Shown piece by piece: positions 1 through 15,550 of a stretch of DNA of 64,000 nucleotides. Position numbers and translations under genes: made by a program. Position 1 is the first letter of the stretch, and each line of letters begins with the position of its first letter. This stretch comes from Saccharomyces mikatae IFO 1815 (taxonomy: Eukaryota > Ascomycota > Saccharomycetes > Saccharomycetales > Saccharomycetaceae), in contig NC_079268.1 of NCBI RefSeq assembly GCF_947241705.1, positions 434,001 through 498,000 on the forward strand, in the 5' to 3' direction. The notes beneath the pieces are model-generated. The model made no database searches. It was not told where the DNA came from and saw only the letters and a list, made by a program, of their open reading frames with translations.

Positions 1-464
1 ATGCGGATTCCTTAGGAATTCTCCCAATGACTTTCCGGCAGCGTCATCAAGCATACACACCTATTGGGCGATCATTCGCTCTTTACTGTTTATCACGTGC
101 AGCATCACTCGCGACGTCTGTGCGCAGCGCATGCTTTGCCATAGGCGAGTTTAAGATGCAAATGTACAGCAGCCATTTTTGATGTTGTGAGCATCGGAAC
201 ATCTCTGCGTCCATGCACTGCCCTTTTGTTTCTTGGATAATGGCTAAGGCAAGCAACCCGGGCTACAGGAGTCAAAGACTTTTCCTCAACTCGTAAACGT
301 TAAAACTGTAATTTTTCTCCTTTTCTTATAAAACTAGAACGAACTCTTTTAGAAAGGGTGATTTGGTTCATTGCCTCGACCAATTTTACTATACATGAAT
401 TTATATAATCATTTTCCGTTCACCATCTCACAGAACTAAAATAATATATTCATAAAATTACATT
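1..464. promoter_or_regulatory. ADH3 upstream region
   Basis: No convincing gene lies here. The left part has mixed composition and the last 130 bases are AT-rich, as in a yeast core promoter. Two CCAAT-box cores (24-28 forward, 63-67 reverse) could serve the Hap2/3/4/5 activator of respiratory genes, which would suit a mitochondrial dehydrogenase, but the motif is short and the sites are about 400 bases from the start codon. Confidence 0.4.
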
Positions 465-1592
465 ATGTTAAGAACGTCGACATTAATCACGAGGCGCGTC
501 CAACCAAGCCTAATATCTAGAAACATTCTCAGATTGCAATCCACAGCTGCAATTCCCGAAACTCAAAAGGGTGTCATCTTTTATGAGAATAAAGGGAAGC
601 TGCATTACAAAGATATTCCGGTGCCAGAACCCAAACCAAATGAGATTTTGATTAACGTTAAGTACTCTGGTGTGTGCCACACCGATTTACATGCTTGGCA
701 CGGTGATTGGCCATTGCCTGTTAAGCTACCATTAGTGGGTGGTCATGAAGGTGCTGGTGTAGTTGTCAAATTAGGTTCCAACGTTAAAGGCTGGAAAATT
801 GGCGATTTAGCAGGTATCAAATGGTTGAACGGTTCTTGTATGACCTGTGAATTCTGTGAATCAGGCCACGAATCCAACTGCCCAGATGCTGATCTATCCG
901 GTTACACTCATGATGGTTCTTTCCAACAATTTGCAACTGCTGACGCTATACAAGCTGCCAAAATTCAACAAGGTACTGACTTAGCTGAAGTGGCCCCAAT
1001 ATTATGTGCTGGTGTTACCGTATACAAAGCGCTAAAAGAAGCGGACTTGAAAGCTGGTGACTGGGTCGCAATATCCGGTGCTGCAGGTGGTTTAGGTTCC
1101 TTAGCTGTTCAATACGCGACCGCAATGGGTTACAGAGTATTAGGTATTGACGCTGGTGAAGAGAAAGAAAAACTTTTTAAGAAATTGGGAGGTGAGGTAT
1201 TCATTGATTTTACTAAAACAAAGGATATGGTTTCTGATATCCAAGAAGCCACCAAAGGTGGTCCTCATGGTGTCATTAACGTCTCCGTTTCGGAAGCGGC
1301 TATTTCTCTATCTACAGAGTATGTTAGACCAACCGGTACTGTTGTATTGGTTGGTTTGCCTGCGAACGCCTACGTTAAGTCAGAAGTTTTCTCTCATGTG
1401 GTAAAATCGATCAATATCAAGGGATCTTACGTTGGTAACAGAGCTGATACAAGAGAAGCTTTAGACTTCTTCAGTAGAGGTTTGATTAAATCACCAATCA
1501 AGATTGTTGGATTATCTGAATTACCCAAGGTTTATGATTTAATGGAAAAAGGCAAAATTTTAGGTAGATACGTTGTTGATACTAGTAAATAA
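465..1592 (+). CDS. ADH3: Mitochondrial alcohol dehydrogenase III
   Basis: Zinc-dependent medium-chain alcohol dehydrogenase of 375 residues that interconverts ethanol and acetaldehyde with NAD(H) in the mitochondrial matrix, part of the ethanol-acetaldehyde redox shuttle. The first ~27 residues are rich in Arg, Ser and Thr with no acids and read as a matrix-targeting presequence. Catalytic zinc ligands Cys71, His94/Glu95 and Cys181 are present, as are structural zinc cysteines 125, 128, 131 and 139. The Rossmann glycine motif GAAGGLG is at 205-211. Length equals S. cerevisiae Adh3, with only about seven differences by memory. The presequence separates it from cytosolic Adh1/Adh2. Confidence 0.97.
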   Translation: MLRTSTLITRRVQPSLISRNILRLQSTAAIPETQKGVIFYENKGKLHYKDIPVPEPKPNEILINVKYSGVCHTDLHAWHGDWPLPVKLPLVGGHEGAGVVVKLGSNVKGWKIGDLAGIKWLNGSCMTCEFCESGHESNCPDADLSGYTHDGSFQQFATADAIQAAKIQQGTDLAEVAPILCAGVTVYKALKEADLKAGDWVAISGAAGGLGSLAVQYATAMGYRVLGIDAGEEKEKLFKKLGGEVFIDFTKTKDMVSDIQEATKGGPHGVINVSVSEAAISLSTEYVRPTGTVVLVGLPANAYVKSEVFSHVVKSINIKGSYVGNRADTREALDFFSRGLIKSPIKIVGLSELPKVYDLMEKGKILGRYVVDTSK

Positions 1593-4282
<2,690 letters not shown>

Positions 4283-4708
4283 CCACGAATTAACAAGGGC
4301 ATGTTCTTTATTTTTCTCTTATATCATTAACGTAGTAATTATATTTCGTAGTATATAATATCTGTACAAGCTGGCGTTCATTAACAATATGTCACATTTC
4401 TTCAATTACTGGTCAAGTAGATCTCCTGCAAATAGTGTCATATCTTCAATCATCCGCTGTAAATCCGCAAAATTCCGTCGCGGCGTCGCAAACAGACCCA
4501 ATTTTAGCTCACCGCGGCGACGGGCTGGCCGTGTGGCGCGAGGGTCAACATGCAAAAAAGGACGATAGATAACCTTAAAGAAAGTATTCATTTCTTCGCT
4601 AAATTTTCATGGCTCCCTTAGTTTACCGACAAAGTGAACAGAAACACATAAAACGAGACAACAACAGGTAACCACACTGATCCAATCAGCGGCTGTTCGT
4701 TTTGAAAA
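4283..4708. other. SEG1 upstream region
   Basis: Spacer with a GC-rich patch at about 4475-4560 containing CG-dense repeats (GGCGTCGC, CCGCGGCGAC) that may bind zinc-cluster factors. A 61-codon minus-strand ORF crosses it but has no recognisable homology. No RNA gene seen. Confidence 0.4.
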
Positions 4709-7609
4709 ATGATTAGGAGAAGAACAACTGCATCAGAAATGGACCAAGCGGACCCGACAGCTGTAGCAGCAGCAGCAAGTATCGGTAAATTATTCATGAT
4801 GAAGAAGGGTAATCAACCAGAGAACAAGCAAAAGTTGACCTATCGCTCCGCTTCATTAACAAACTTGAGAAAACAATCCACTTCCAAAAGAGTGTCTTCT
4901 ATTTCAACTTCAACGTCGGAGTCCGTGAGGGGTAATGGTAAAGGCTACTCCGGAAAAGTAAACAGTCTCACGCAGCACTCATCAACGGGAAAGGATAACT
5001 CATTAAATTCTTCTTTGAGGAAGGGCCCACAATACAAGATCGGATCACATCATAGAACTTCGAGTCTTCCTAGCCAGAGAGGTCAATCCAGCAGGAGCAA
5101 TTCTAATTTGCAACGTCAAAAGTCCAAAACGCGTCAAAGAATTAGCTATGATGAGGCTCAACGTACGTTTAAGGATTTTGGGGGACCGCAGGCTAGAGGT
5201 ATTCTAACGAACCAGCATCGTACGAATAACAAAAACAGTTCTGCTCCTTTGATGACCACGCGAAAATATATTCCTGGACCTAACGGCTTGATTGCAATTG
5301 AAGTCCCAGTTGAAGAACCAGCCAACGTCAATACTTTTAAATCGCTAAGACGTTCAAACTCAGCTCATAGTGCCTTGAACGTAAGGAACAGTACACCGTT
5401 GAGAAGGAAAGTCTCACAAGGATCTTTACATTCTCAACCTAAGAGGACTTCATCTCTAAGGAATTCATCAACTTCACAGACAAAACAAGGCGAAAAGCCG
5501 GTGCAAGAAGGAAAGATAGCAAAGAAATGTCCAACAACTTCAAATGTTCCTCTTATTGAAACAAAAGTTCCTGAAGAAACGGATCAAGAGTTGAACCTTG
5601 AAAATTCTAACTATTCTGGATCCGACACTGTAGTCAACAGTGAAAATATTCTAGAAAAGCCTTCATTAAATGGTGGACAGGAGGATGATCTAACTGAGCT
5701 AATAAATGAAAACATAGAGTTGGAAGGTTTCATAAAAGAAGAAGAAAAGGAGAAATCTTCAAAATATGATGAAGAAGATGTTCCTTTAGGTGAACCAAGT
5801 TCAGAGAGTAATGTCAAACAACTAAACGAAAGATACGAATCACCTCCTGTTATAACGGTCCTGACCCATGACAAGGTGGAAAAAGAGGATGTTAATAAAC
5901 CGATTGAAGAACATCGTCATGCAAATGTTGAAGCAGTTGATAAGCTAGTTGAACAATCGAACCACATTTCATCTAGTGGTAGTTCTTCTTTAAAAGAAAT
6001 AACCGAAAATGACAGGCCCAAAAATGACCCTCTGATCTTGGCTAGTGACGCAATCACATTTCCCACACAAGACTTCAATGAAAAATCCAATTTAGTTCAA
6101 GAAGGTAGTATTTTGGAAGGTTCCGAAAGTTCACAAAAGGCTGGAAACCAGGATAGTACCTCTGAGCGTTCTTGCAATAACAACATTCATTCTAATCAGG
6201 AGAATGTAGATGACATTAACGATAAGTACTTTGATACTGTAGAAGAGACCACTCAAGAAATGAACAAGCCAGGTTCTTCCCAGAAAATCGATCAGCACAA
6301 GCAAACAGAACCAACACCTTCTTTAGCGCAATATCTAAGGACTTCAAGTAACTATCTTTCTCCAAAAAACCGATTAAAACAAGCTGAACAAAATAACCTT
6401 CACAAACCTGAAGCTCACATGGTTCCTGTAACAAAAGTTGTCACACCAATTAAATCTGCTCTTAAGAAATCATCAGGGCTGTCCAGTCATAATACATCCA
6501 TCTACTCTGATAACTCTCCCGCCAATGGCGCATACTTGTCTCTTACAACTGCTGAAAATACGAGGCTAAATGCTCAAATGTCTATTCCTGATGGTACGTC
6601 GCGAAGGAATAGTGTAAAACGTTCTTCCATGAAAAGACCTCAATCAGTAGGCCAATTCAGGAACAACAGATCAAGTTCCCCCTCTCCTCCAGAGAAGTTA
6701 AGCAATAAACGGCATTCTGCTATACCTTTAGGAACCCCAGAAAAGGGTAAACCCAAGAGAAATTCCACCATAGCTTCACTCTCAAAACATTCACACCAAA
6801 TGCAAGAGCCAACAGGTATAGATGGTCTCAATGGACCAAAGAAATATAAAAATTCAATCAATAACAACAGTGTCAATAAAAGTGTAAAGGGAGGTTCACA
6901 AGTCGTGCAAAGCAATAAACGTCCAACGAAGGATATGAGTAGCATTTTATATCCTAAAGAACCACCTCCTCGCAAATCTAGTTTTGAGAAAACAAGAAGT
7001 AATGAATCACATCTCGGGTTCAAAAAACTTTCTTTGAGAAGTGGTGATTTGGAGGACGGGTTAAGTGATGATTATAATGGACAAGGTTATCATAACAGTA
7101 CAAGTATGAATCGAACCGAGACAGCACAGGAGTTTTTTAAAAACTTGGGTCACTCTTCGAGATTTGCGGACTCGGACTCAGAAGATGACTCCCAATTCCT
7201 TAACCAAAGCTCATCGAAACCCAACACAGAAACAGAAGGTAATAAAGTCATCAACAACAAGAATAGTAGTGGTGGTAGCGGTGCCTTTTCACTGTTCAAG
7301 AGCAAAAGCAAGCAGAAAGAAAATGAGGTAGCTTTCCCAGGCATTTCACGTCAAAATCACAATGCTTCTGATCCTGTCACACCAAGTAAAAAAATGAGTA
7401 AGAAGTTCAGCGGAGTGTCCTTAAGAGTTGTGAGTGAAGCTGAACCCGCAAAAAGTTCAAACCCTTCTATGACCAATAGGTTACGGTTTTCTAGTAATCC
7501 AGAGAATAACGAAAATAGACACACACAGGTACAAGAAATTAATACTACAAAAGAAAAGAAGGGTGGCTTTGGCAAAAAACTAAAAAAAATTTTCGGTAGA
7601 AAAAAGTAG
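4709..7609 (+). CDS. SEG1: Eisosome protein Seg1
   Basis: Orthologue of YMR086W/SEG1 (966 residues here, about 960 in S. cerevisiae), a structural eisosome component that acts upstream of Pil1 in shaping furrow-like plasma-membrane domains. The protein is almost entirely low-complexity and polar, rich in Ser, Asn, Lys and Glu, with many basic-Ser phosphosite-like clusters and an acidic stretch around residues 285-380. No enzymatic domain is visible. The C-terminus is a conspicuous Lys/Phe/Gly-rich tail ([15 protein letters not shown]) that could form a basic amphipathic membrane-binding segment (inference). Identification rests on synteny between the GFA1-like gene and YMR087W and on overall similarity. 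Confidence 0.92.
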   Translation: MIRRRTTASEMDQADPTAVAAAASIGKLFMMKKGNQPENKQKLTYRSASLTNLRKQSTSKRVSSISTSTSESVRGNGKGYSGKVNSLTQHSSTGKDNSLNSSLRKGPQYKIGSHHRTSSLPSQRGQSSRSNSNLQRQKSKTRQRISYDEAQRTFKDFGGPQARGILTNQHRTNNKNSSAPLMTTRKYIPGPNGLIAIEVPVEEPANVNTFKSLRRSNSAHSALNVRNSTPLRRKVSQGSLHSQPKRTSSLRNSSTSQTKQGEKPVQEGKIAKKCPTTSNVPLIETKVPEETDQELNLENSNYSGSDTVVNSENILEKPSLNGGQEDDLTELINENIELEGFIKEEEKEKSSKYDEEDVPLGEPSSESNVKQLNERYESPPVITVLTHDKVEKEDVNKPIEEHRHANVEAVDKLVEQSNHISSSGSSSLKEITENDRPKNDPLILASDAITFPTQDFNEKSNLVQEGSILEGSESSQKAGNQDSTSERSCNNNIHSNQENVDDINDKYFDTVEETTQEMNKPGSSQKIDQHKQTEPTPSLAQYLRTSSNYLSPKNRLKQAEQNNLHKPEAHMVPVTKVVTPIKSALKKSSGLSSHNTSIYSDNSPANGAYLSLTTAENTRLNAQMSIPDGTSRRNSVKRSSMKRPQSVGQFRNNRSSSPSPPEKLSNKRHSAIPLGTPEKGKPKRNSTIASLSKHSHQMQEPTGIDGLNGPKKYKNSINNNSVNKSVKGGSQVVQSNKRPTKDMSSILYPKEPPPRKSSFEKTRSNESHLGFKKLSLRSGDLEDGLSDDYNGQGYHNSTSMNRTETAQEFFKNLGHSSRFADSDSEDDSQFLNQSSSKPNTETEGNKVINNKNSSGGSGAFSLFKSKSKQKENEVAFPGISRQNHNASDPVTPSKKMSKKFSGVSLRVVSEAEPAKSSNPSMTNRLRFSSNPENNENRHTQVQEINTTKEKKGGFGKKLKKIFGRKK

Positions 7610-8847
<1,238 letters not shown>

Positions 8848-8878
8848 AGATATATAGTATAAAGTCTATTTTTTTTCC

Positions 8879-10564
8879 TCAGGTACTTGTACGTTTATAG
8901 GTATGATGTACCAAATAAAAGGATAAAACAATCCCAACTACTGCCAGGACTATATTTGGAAGGTAAGAAATCAAAAATGCCTTTTTATAGATATCAAGGA
9001 TGCGAACAAATATATCTGTTGGAAAATTGGGCCCTCTCAAATAACTTGTATCATTGATAAGGGAATAGTACTGCTTTTTGGTAAAGTGATATTTGTCGGA
9101 ACGCTTAGTTTCAAACATATAATTCCATAACATAGACGATAAACTATTCTCATAGGACACTAAAGTCAAAGATGCACCAAGGACGTTACCAATGGACCTC
9201 CATAAGTAGAAAACACCAGTCATAGTTCCTTGCTGTGATTTTTCGACAGTGAAAACAATGCTTACTAATGTGGCAACCAACAAACACGCATAGCCAAAAG
9301 ATACTAGAACTGATGCGAAGACATAAATCAATTTCCACCAGATTGAATCCGATTCGAAAGTGATTGACTCAAGCATATCATAGATAGTGTAATCAGGGTT
9401 CAAGTATGCAAGCAGTAGATAGCCCAAACCCAAGCCCAATAACTGCGTTATCATACCTCCAAAAATTATCTGGTATGCACAATGAGCTAGGTTAATTTTA
9501 GTATTTCGCAATAACCATCCTGTTACTAACGATCCGACTGCAACTGATACAGAGGGGAAAATCAAAAATAGACCAGTCTTCGTGACACTAATATTTTGTA
9601 GTAATTGTAAATAAATTGGAGATCTGAAGATTTCACCAAATACAACAAATGACGATATGACTGTTACTGCTGAACTCAAACAGAAAGAACGAGTCAATAG
9701 TTCAAGTGGCAAGATCTTTTCAGTTGCATAATATCGCTCAACTAGGATGAAAACAATAAAACTGCCAATGGTAAACAGCGTTAAATATAACTTGTTCAAG
9801 TGGCTAGAGCACAAAAATAACACTCCACTGATGGTCGCAACCAAGCTTAACGAGCCAAATATATCTATCCGTGATAGGTTTTTCAACGTATATCTCTCCT
9901 TCATAGGAGGAACATGGAACAGCTTAATATTGATATTCTTGATTGCTAATACAGAGCACAACATTATCACAGGCACTTGAACACCAAAAAGGGCCCTCCA
10001 TCCAATGGTCTCTATAAACACACCACCTAAAGGAGCACCTAATAGTTGGCCTAGGCCAAAAACAATATTAGCATAACCCTGATAAACGCCTCTTTCTCTT
10101 GCTGTACATATATCACTAACAGCAATACTACCAATTGCATTCAATCCTCCTGCACCAATACCACATATGGCTCTAGCTATTGAAAATTCGGTAACATTTC
10201 TGGCAAAACATGTTAACAAGCACCCAATGCCAAAGAAAAAATGGGCCGTTAGTAACGCTGACTTTCGCCCTGTTATATCAGAAAGCTTACCATACAGAGG
10301 TTGAAAAGCTGTGTTTGTCAGAAGAAAACTTGTTGCAATCCACTGTTTTCTACTGGATTCAGAGAATTCCTCAGCAACTCTATTCATAATATTTGCGACA
10401 ATAGTACCGTCTAAAGAACTTAAAAAACTACCCAGCCATAGTGAAAACAAAATAGGGAACTTTGGTAAAGCCAGGTTGTACTCATGAAACTTTTGCTCCA
10501 AAGGAAGAGTTTCAACTTCTTCTGGGACGGGAAGTAAGTTTGAAGTCTCGTCTAGTGTTTGCAT
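8879..10564 (-). CDS. VBA1: Vacuolar basic amino acid transporter Vba1
   Basis: Major facilitator superfamily protein (DHA2-like drug:H+ antiporter family) of 561 residues, orthologue of YMR088C/VBA1, which moves histidine and lysine into the vacuole. A hydrophilic N-terminus of about 35 residues, with an acidic dileucine-like ETSNLL segment, precedes about 14 hydrophobic segments. The MFS signature between segments 2 and 3 reads GKLSDITGRKSALL, and a conserved glycine-rich segment GIGAGGLNA follows. The start ATG at 10564 (MQTLDE) is chosen because the frame upstream is open but opens with TTG. The dileucine motif may direct vacuolar sorting (inference). Confidence 0.95.
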   Translation of the reverse strand: MQTLDETSNLLPVPEEVETLPLEQKFHEYNLALPKFPILFSLWLGSFLSSLDGTIVANIMNRVAEEFSESSRKQWIATSFLLTNTAFQPLYGKLSDITGRKSALLTAHFFFGIGCLLTCFARNVTEFSIARAICGIGAGGLNAIGSIAVSDICTARERGVYQGYANIVFGLGQLLGAPLGGVFIETIGWRALFGVQVPVIMLCSVLAIKNINIKLFHVPPMKERYTLKNLSRIDIFGSLSLVATISGVLFLCSSHLNKLYLTLFTIGSFIVFILVERYYATEKILPLELLTRSFCLSSAVTVISSFVVFGEIFRSPIYLQLLQNISVTKTGLFLIFPSVSVAVGSLVTGWLLRNTKINLAHCAYQIIFGGMITQLLGLGLGYLLLAYLNPDYTIYDMLESITFESDSIWWKLIYVFASVLVSFGYACLLVATLVSIVFTVEKSQQGTMTGVFYLWRSIGNVLGASLTLVSYENSLSSMLWNYMFETKRSDKYHFTKKQYYSLINDTSYLRGPNFPTDIFVRILDIYKKAFLISYLPNIVLAVVGIVLSFYLVHHTYKRTST

Positions 10565-11055
10565 TCTTCTTGTTCCCTCTACAACTAGTGTTCTAAGTCT
10601 AGTGAAGAACAAAGAGGAAACAAAAAACAAAATTATTCGATAAAAGAAAATTGCTGCTGTATTCTTATATTATGGGAGTATGGAATGGTCTGAAATAAAA
10701 CCGCATGCTCTTCTCTGCCACCGGCCCTTAAACTTACATACATATCTTGTCGGATAGATATCATCCAACAAAACGACGCAGTGAAAAGCGTATCATGCGA
10801 ATATTGAAGATAAGATAGTGCAAAGCGGTGAAATCAGCGATAAAAAACATCGCGTTCCTTATCCAATGACAGCCTTACAGAAAGCGATTTAATCGATATA
10901 GGTGCATATTAACACACATATATATTTACATGTTTTAGATTAGATTATATAGTGTATACATGTTTGAGTTGTACCAAGAAAAGAAGGATGCCCGACTTTC
11001 AACAAAATAAACAATGTATGTAGAACAATTCTCTCTCGCCTCTTATAATAGAATA
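10565..11055. other. VBA1 upstream / YTA12 3' region
   Basis: Both flanking genes are on the minus strand, so this holds the VBA1 promoter and the YTA12 3' end. The YTA12-proximal part (10905-10960) is TA-rich, as in yeast polyadenylation signals. No other gene seen. Confidence 0.4.
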
Positions 11056-13539
11056 TCAATCATTTTGAGATGACTTAAATTCATCACGTTTTCCGTCTCT
11101 TTGTTCTTCTTTCCTGATTTTTTCCGTTTCATAATCGTTCAGGTACTTATCAAAAGCATCGTTCCTTTCCGGGAAAGGACGCTTGCCCACTAAACTAATC
11201 ATATCTTCTCTTGTTAAGACTTCTTTTTTCAGAAGTAATTGAGCAATTTTTTCTACATCATCTGCCTTTTCCTTTAGCAATTTTGTACACCTTTCATGAC
11301 ATTCTTGAACAATTCTGTACACTTCTGAATCAATAATGTCACCAGTCTCGTCTGAAAATGGTTTAGTTAAATCGCTATCATCTTTTTTTTGGTAATTGAC
11401 CCAGCCAATTTTGTCACTCATCCCCAACTCTGTCACCATTGCAGTGGCCATACTAGTAACTTTTTTGAAGTCATCAGAGGCGCCACTAGTAACTGATGGA
11501 AAATGAAGCTCCTCAGAAACTCTTCCACCCAATGACATTGTCATTCTGTCCTTAAGTTGTTGCTCAGTTAATAAGAAAATATCACCTGGCAAATATTGTG
11601 CATAGCCCAGGGCACCCTGTCCACGTGGAATAATGCTGACTTTCAAAAGGGGATCTGCATATTTCAAATACCATCCACAAACGGCATGTCCAGCTTCGTG
11701 ATAAGCAACTACTTTTTTCTCTTCAGGAGAGAGTAGTTTGGATTTTCTTTCCACCCCTCCGATGACTCTTTCAATAGCTTGTTCAAAGTGGTTTAGTTTT
11801 ACTGAATTTTCGTCACTTCTAGCAGCAATTAATGCGGCCTCGTTACAAACGTTGGCAATATCGGCACCAGAGAAACCTGGTGTCAAAGCTGCTAATCTAT
11901 TCTTCAAATCAAAGATCTCCCCAGCAAGCTTCAAGTGATGTAGATGAACAGCGAAGATAGCCTTTCTCCCCTCAAGTTCTGGCTTATCAATGTTGATGTG
12001 CCTGTCAAATCTACCAGGCCTTAATAATGCTTTATCAAGAATATCTGGCCTATTAGTACCAGCCAAGACAACAACATGATCTGCTGGTGTGAAACCATCC
12101 ATTTCGACTAACATTTGATTCAACGTATTCTCTCTTTCATCGTTTGCACCTGAAAAATTACCCTTTTGTCTGGCTTTTCCGATAGCATCAATCTCATCAA
12201 TAAATACGATCGAAGGAGCGTTTTCTCTTGCAGTTTTGAACAAATCTCTTACTCTTGCAGCACCAACACCAACAAACATTTCTACGAACTCTGAACCCGA
12301 AACAAAATAAAAGGGAACTCCGGCTTCACCTGCAGTCGCCTTTGCAAGCAAGGTTTTACCGGTACCTGGTGGGCCAGACAAAATTGCACCTCTAGGAATC
12401 TTTGCTCCCATTTTTTCATAGCGAGAAGGTTCTTTCAAAAAGCTAACAAATTCCATAATTTCTTCCTTTGCTTCATCACATCCTGCAACGTCCTTAAATT
12501 TGATCTTTACGTCTGTTTCAGTGTTGAATTTTTTGGCCTTTGAACGACTTAGGCCAAAGATTCCTCCACGACTACCGCCTGCTGCTTGCGCTGATCTTCT
12601 TGTCAACCATATAATACCCGCAATCATTAAAACTGTTGGCATGATCTGAAACATAGCTTTGGACCAATTGCCCTCTTGAACGTATAGTACAGGAATCCTG
12701 AAATCCTTATCAATGTCCAGTTCATCCTGCGCTTTTTGAAGTTTATGTTCAAAGCTATCAATGGATCCGATTGTGAAATGGTAAAAACTGCGACCGTAAT
12801 TATCGGGTTGATTTTTCCCATTGTCATTTAAAATCACCTTCACCATAGACTTATTGACGACAACTAACTTTGCAACATAACCTTTTGCTAGTAGTTTCTC
12901 TCTAAAATCTTGCCATGTTATCTCGCTTTGTTCTTCAGAACTATTGAGGAGATCCAATAAAAATGAAAGTAGGAAAAAAGTCAATCCTATTTGAAATAAA
13001 TTGACGTTTTTGGACACTGGATTACTAGGATCATTTAAAGGTGGCTTAGGTGGTTTAGGTGGTGGTGGTGGAGAATTGAAATTTATGCTATTATTATCTT
13101 TGAAATAGCCCTGCTCTTTTGTTCTTCTTGAATTGGGGTTCGATGGTTCATTTTGTTCTTCTTTTTCCATTTTCTCTTCTTGAGTTCGGTCAGATTCTTG
13201 CTTTAATACAGCTTCTTCCAGACGTTTTATACTTTCATCTATTTTGTGTTTCTGTTCTTGCCAGTTAGTTGACATGGTATTACTTTTGGCCTGTTCGATG
13301 TATTTTTCTACTTCTTTTCTTATTTCTTCGACCTCTTCGTCTGTAGGAGTTTCACTACTAACTCTAACACCATTATTATTGTCTTTGCCCTTTCTACTGA
13401 TCTTATTTTCTTTTATTCTATTATGTAGCCGGTACTGAGTATGCAAACTCTTAGTATGGGTCAACCCGTAATACGGCCGGAAACGAATGGGCCTTCTAAC
13501 TACCTTGCTGGCTATTCTTGACCAAGAAAGCAGCAGCAT
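11056..13539 (-). CDS. YTA12: Mitochondrial m-AAA protease subunit Yta12
   Basis: FtsH-type AAA+ zinc metalloprotease of 827 residues, orthologue of YMR089C/YTA12 (Afg10). It forms a hetero-oligomer with Afg3 in the inner membrane, facing the matrix, degrades misfolded membrane proteins and matures Mrpl32. Order of parts: a basic presequence, a charged low-complexity linker with a proline run ([11 protein letters not shown]), two membrane segments flanking an intermembrane-space domain, Walker A GPPGTGKT near residue 390, Walker [11 protein letters not shown], second region of homology, and the protease HEAGH motif with His614, Glu615 and His618. All catalytic residues are intact. The start is supported by S. 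cerevisiae length (about 825). Confidence 0.97.
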   Translation of the reverse strand: MLLLSWSRIASKVVRRPIRFRPYYGLTHTKSLHTQYRLHNRIKENKISRKGKDNNNGVRVSSETPTDEEVEEIRKEVEKYIEQAKSNTMSTNWQEQKHKIDESIKRLEEAVLKQESDRTQEEKMEKEEQNEPSNPNSRRTKEQGYFKDNNSINFNSPPPPPKPPKPPLNDPSNPVSKNVNLFQIGLTFFLLSFLLDLLNSSEEQSEITWQDFREKLLAKGYVAKLVVVNKSMVKVILNDNGKNQPDNYGRSFYHFTIGSIDSFEHKLQKAQDELDIDKDFRIPVLYVQEGNWSKAMFQIMPTVLMIAGIIWLTRRSAQAAGGSRGGIFGLSRSKAKKFNTETDVKIKFKDVAGCDEAKEEIMEFVSFLKEPSRYEKMGAKIPRGAILSGPPGTGKTLLAKATAGEAGVPFYFVSGSEFVEMFVGVGAARVRDLFKTARENAPSIVFIDEIDAIGKARQKGNFSGANDERENTLNQMLVEMDGFTPADHVVVLAGTNRPDILDKALLRPGRFDRHINIDKPELEGRKAIFAVHLHHLKLAGEIFDLKNRLAALTPGFSGADIANVCNEAALIAARSDENSVKLNHFEQAIERVIGGVERKSKLLSPEEKKVVAYHEAGHAVCGWYLKYADPLLKVSIIPRGQGALGYAQYLPGDIFLLTEQQLKDRMTMSLGGRVSEELHFPSVTSGASDDFKKVTSMATAMVTELGMSDKIGWVNYQKKDDSDLTKPFSDETGDIIDSEVYRIVQECHERCTKLLKEKADDVEKIAQLLLKKEVLTREDMISLVGKRPFPERNDAFDKYLNDYETEKIRKEEQRDGKRDEFKSSQND

Positions 13540-14718
13540 TGGTACTCTTTATTAACTTTTTAAGTTGCTTGCAAGATTCTTGAGTATACTATGTTATATT
13601 TCTTAGTTATTCAGAATCCTTGCTTAAAACTATAGTGGCAAAAGTTGAAGATCGTTTTCACGAGAAAAATTATAAGGAGAATGAAACAAAAGGCAAATAT
13701 ATGAACAAAGCAGTGCCTGCTGGTTGTATACTTAGTATATATGGTCTTGTAATATACTGAATACTAACGGAACGAATTTTAATATAAGACGAACCGATAT
13801 GTGCATTGCGTTATCTTACAAATAAAATGTGCCCGGATACAATATTCAAACAAGACGCCGGACAAAATAATCTACACCTATAGATGATCATACGTACATG
13901 AGCATAATACGAGTCGAACAAAGAGAAGGTTATACCAATTCTCAGGAGATCTGTTCATTCATAAGTTAGTGCTGACTTTTCTTAGCTTTTTTGATGGAGT
14001 TTCAATTTTCGATATCATCCGGATGTAAGGTTTTTATATTGTAGGAGTTATCCACTGAGGCCTATGATACACTTCTGTTTGGTATAATATAGAAATTTTA
14101 GTTGAGGGTCAGCACACTCAGAGTGCTCGCATGCTAGATTTTTCAAAAAAGTCAGGAACAAGATGTATTACACATCTACAGCTATATGTACTCGCCAAAA
14201 ATAATTCCTTGATAACTCCTCATTATCACTTCATATATCTAATGACATCTCATTAAAAACATATTTGGCTTAAATAGCCTGCAAGAACTTTGAGTATATT
14301 CTGAAAGTACAGTTTCTTTTGTTCAAAAAAATAAAGGATATATATTATTCTTTTATTTTGCACATATTGAAGACTAATTTTTCCAATCACTGAGTAATAC
14401 TGAGAAGAACGAATACAATCCCGTAACATTGATATTTGCGAGGGGACAATGCTAGTATTATTCACTTCCTCTCAGCACTCTCCCCTGAAGACTTCTGCTT
14501 CTGTAACCTGTAATTAAGTAAGTGGTGATACGAAAAATTATGTCGCGCTGTCAATAGAAGGGGGTCGCATTATTACGTAAGGTTACGTTTAGATCAAGAA
14601 TATATATAGTGGCCCATTGTGTCGTTTATTGTAAGTGATTCTCATTCCCGACAAAAAAGAGAATCATATTATTATCTTACATTATTAATATAAACTTCTA
14701 ATAAATTGCAAATATCTA
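13540..14718. other. YTA12/YMR090W divergent intergenic region
   Basis: A 1.2 kb AT-rich spacer between divergent genes. The right end carries the YMR090W promoter with a Yap-type site and a TATATATA-like stretch near 14600. A 70-codon minus-strand ORF at 14253-14465 looks like chance. No tRNA, LTR or coding relic could be recognised in the middle. Confidence 0.4.
14573..14580. promoter_or_regulatory. Yap1-type response element TTACGTAA
   Basis: Perfect palindromic TTACGTAA, the optimal binding site of the Yap family of bZIP factors, 139 bases upstream of the YMR090W start codon. A second TTACG half-site follows at about 14583. This suggests oxidative-stress control of YMR090W. The motif is seen; the regulation is inferred. 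Confidence 0.5.
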
Positions 14719-15402
14719 ATGTCGCCCTTGAAAGTTGCAGTTGTTGGTGCAAGTGGTAAGGTTGGACGTTTATTGACGGACAAACTAAAGGCCAGTAGTA
14801 GTTTCTCAACACCATTGGCAATTGTTAGAACACAGGACCAAGTCGACTATTTTAAGAATGAAGTAGGTGTTAACGCAAGTTTGACCGATATAGAAAATGC
14901 CTCAGTGAACGAGATTGCAGACGCCATTAGGGGTTGCGATGCCGTGGTCTTCAGTGCAGGTGCAGGTGGTAAAGCAATGGAAAGAATTTTCACTGTCGAT
15001 CTAGACGGCTGTATCAAGGTTGTTGAAGCATGCGAAAAAGTTGGCATAAAGAGATTTGTTCTAGTTTCAGCGCTCAAGGCAGAAAATAGAGATTTTTGGT
15101 GTAACATTAAGGGTTTGCGTGAGTATTATATTGCAAAAAGATCTGCTGATCGCGAAGTTAGAAATTCTGAATTGGACTACACTATTTTGCAACCTGGATC
15201 GCTGGAATTAAGTAGAGGCACTGGCTTATTGCAGCCGATTGACAGGTTAGAAGAAAAGGCTTCTGTCAACTATTCTATTAATAGAGAGGATGTAGCTTCT
15301 TTTATCGTGCAAAGCTTGTTGCATCCAGATGTCACTGTCAAGAAAACCATCTCGTTAGTGAATGGTGATGAACCAATTGAAAAATTCATCCAAAGTTTGT
15401 AG
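14719..15402 (+). CDS. YMR090W: NAD(P)-binding Rossmann-fold protein (atypical SDR)
   Basis: A 227-residue protein syntenic with YMR090W. The N-terminus carries a Rossmann dinucleotide motif, VVGASGKVG at residues 8-16, followed by the pattern of the NAD(P)H-binding/NmrA-like atypical short-chain dehydrogenases. The segment VLVSALKAE aligns with the family's active-site strand but lacks a canonical YxxxK. The reaction is unknown; S. cerevisiae annotation compares it to dTDP-glucose dehydratases. A Yap-type site in its promoter is consistent with a redox or aldehyde-stress role, which is inference. Confidence 0.85.
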   Translation: MSPLKVAVVGASGKVGRLLTDKLKASSSFSTPLAIVRTQDQVDYFKNEVGVNASLTDIENASVNEIADAIRGCDAVVFSAGAGGKAMERIFTVDLDGCIKVVEACEKVGIKRFVLVSALKAENRDFWCNIKGLREYYIAKRSADREVRNSELDYTILQPGSLELSRGTGLLQPIDRLEEKASVNYSINREDVASFIVQSLLHPDVTVKKTISLVNGDEPIEKFIQSL

Positions 15403-15550
15403 ATCAATAAAGCTTTGCCCATTTATACAAGTTATGGATATAGGTAAATAAACATTTTCAAGAAAAGAGAACCAAATGAGAATATATGTTTTTTTATCTA
15501 GATTTAAAGATACACTTTTTTTTATTGTTACAATAAGTATACTATAATAT

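Noticed and set aside
4406-4591. 61-codon minus-strand ORF in the SEG1 promoter
   Set aside because: Short, Arg-rich because of a GC-rich patch, with no known relatives; better read as promoter DNA.
14253-14465. 70-codon minus-strand ORF between YTA12 and YMR090W
   Set aside because: AT-driven composition (Ile, Tyr, Lys), no homology recognised.
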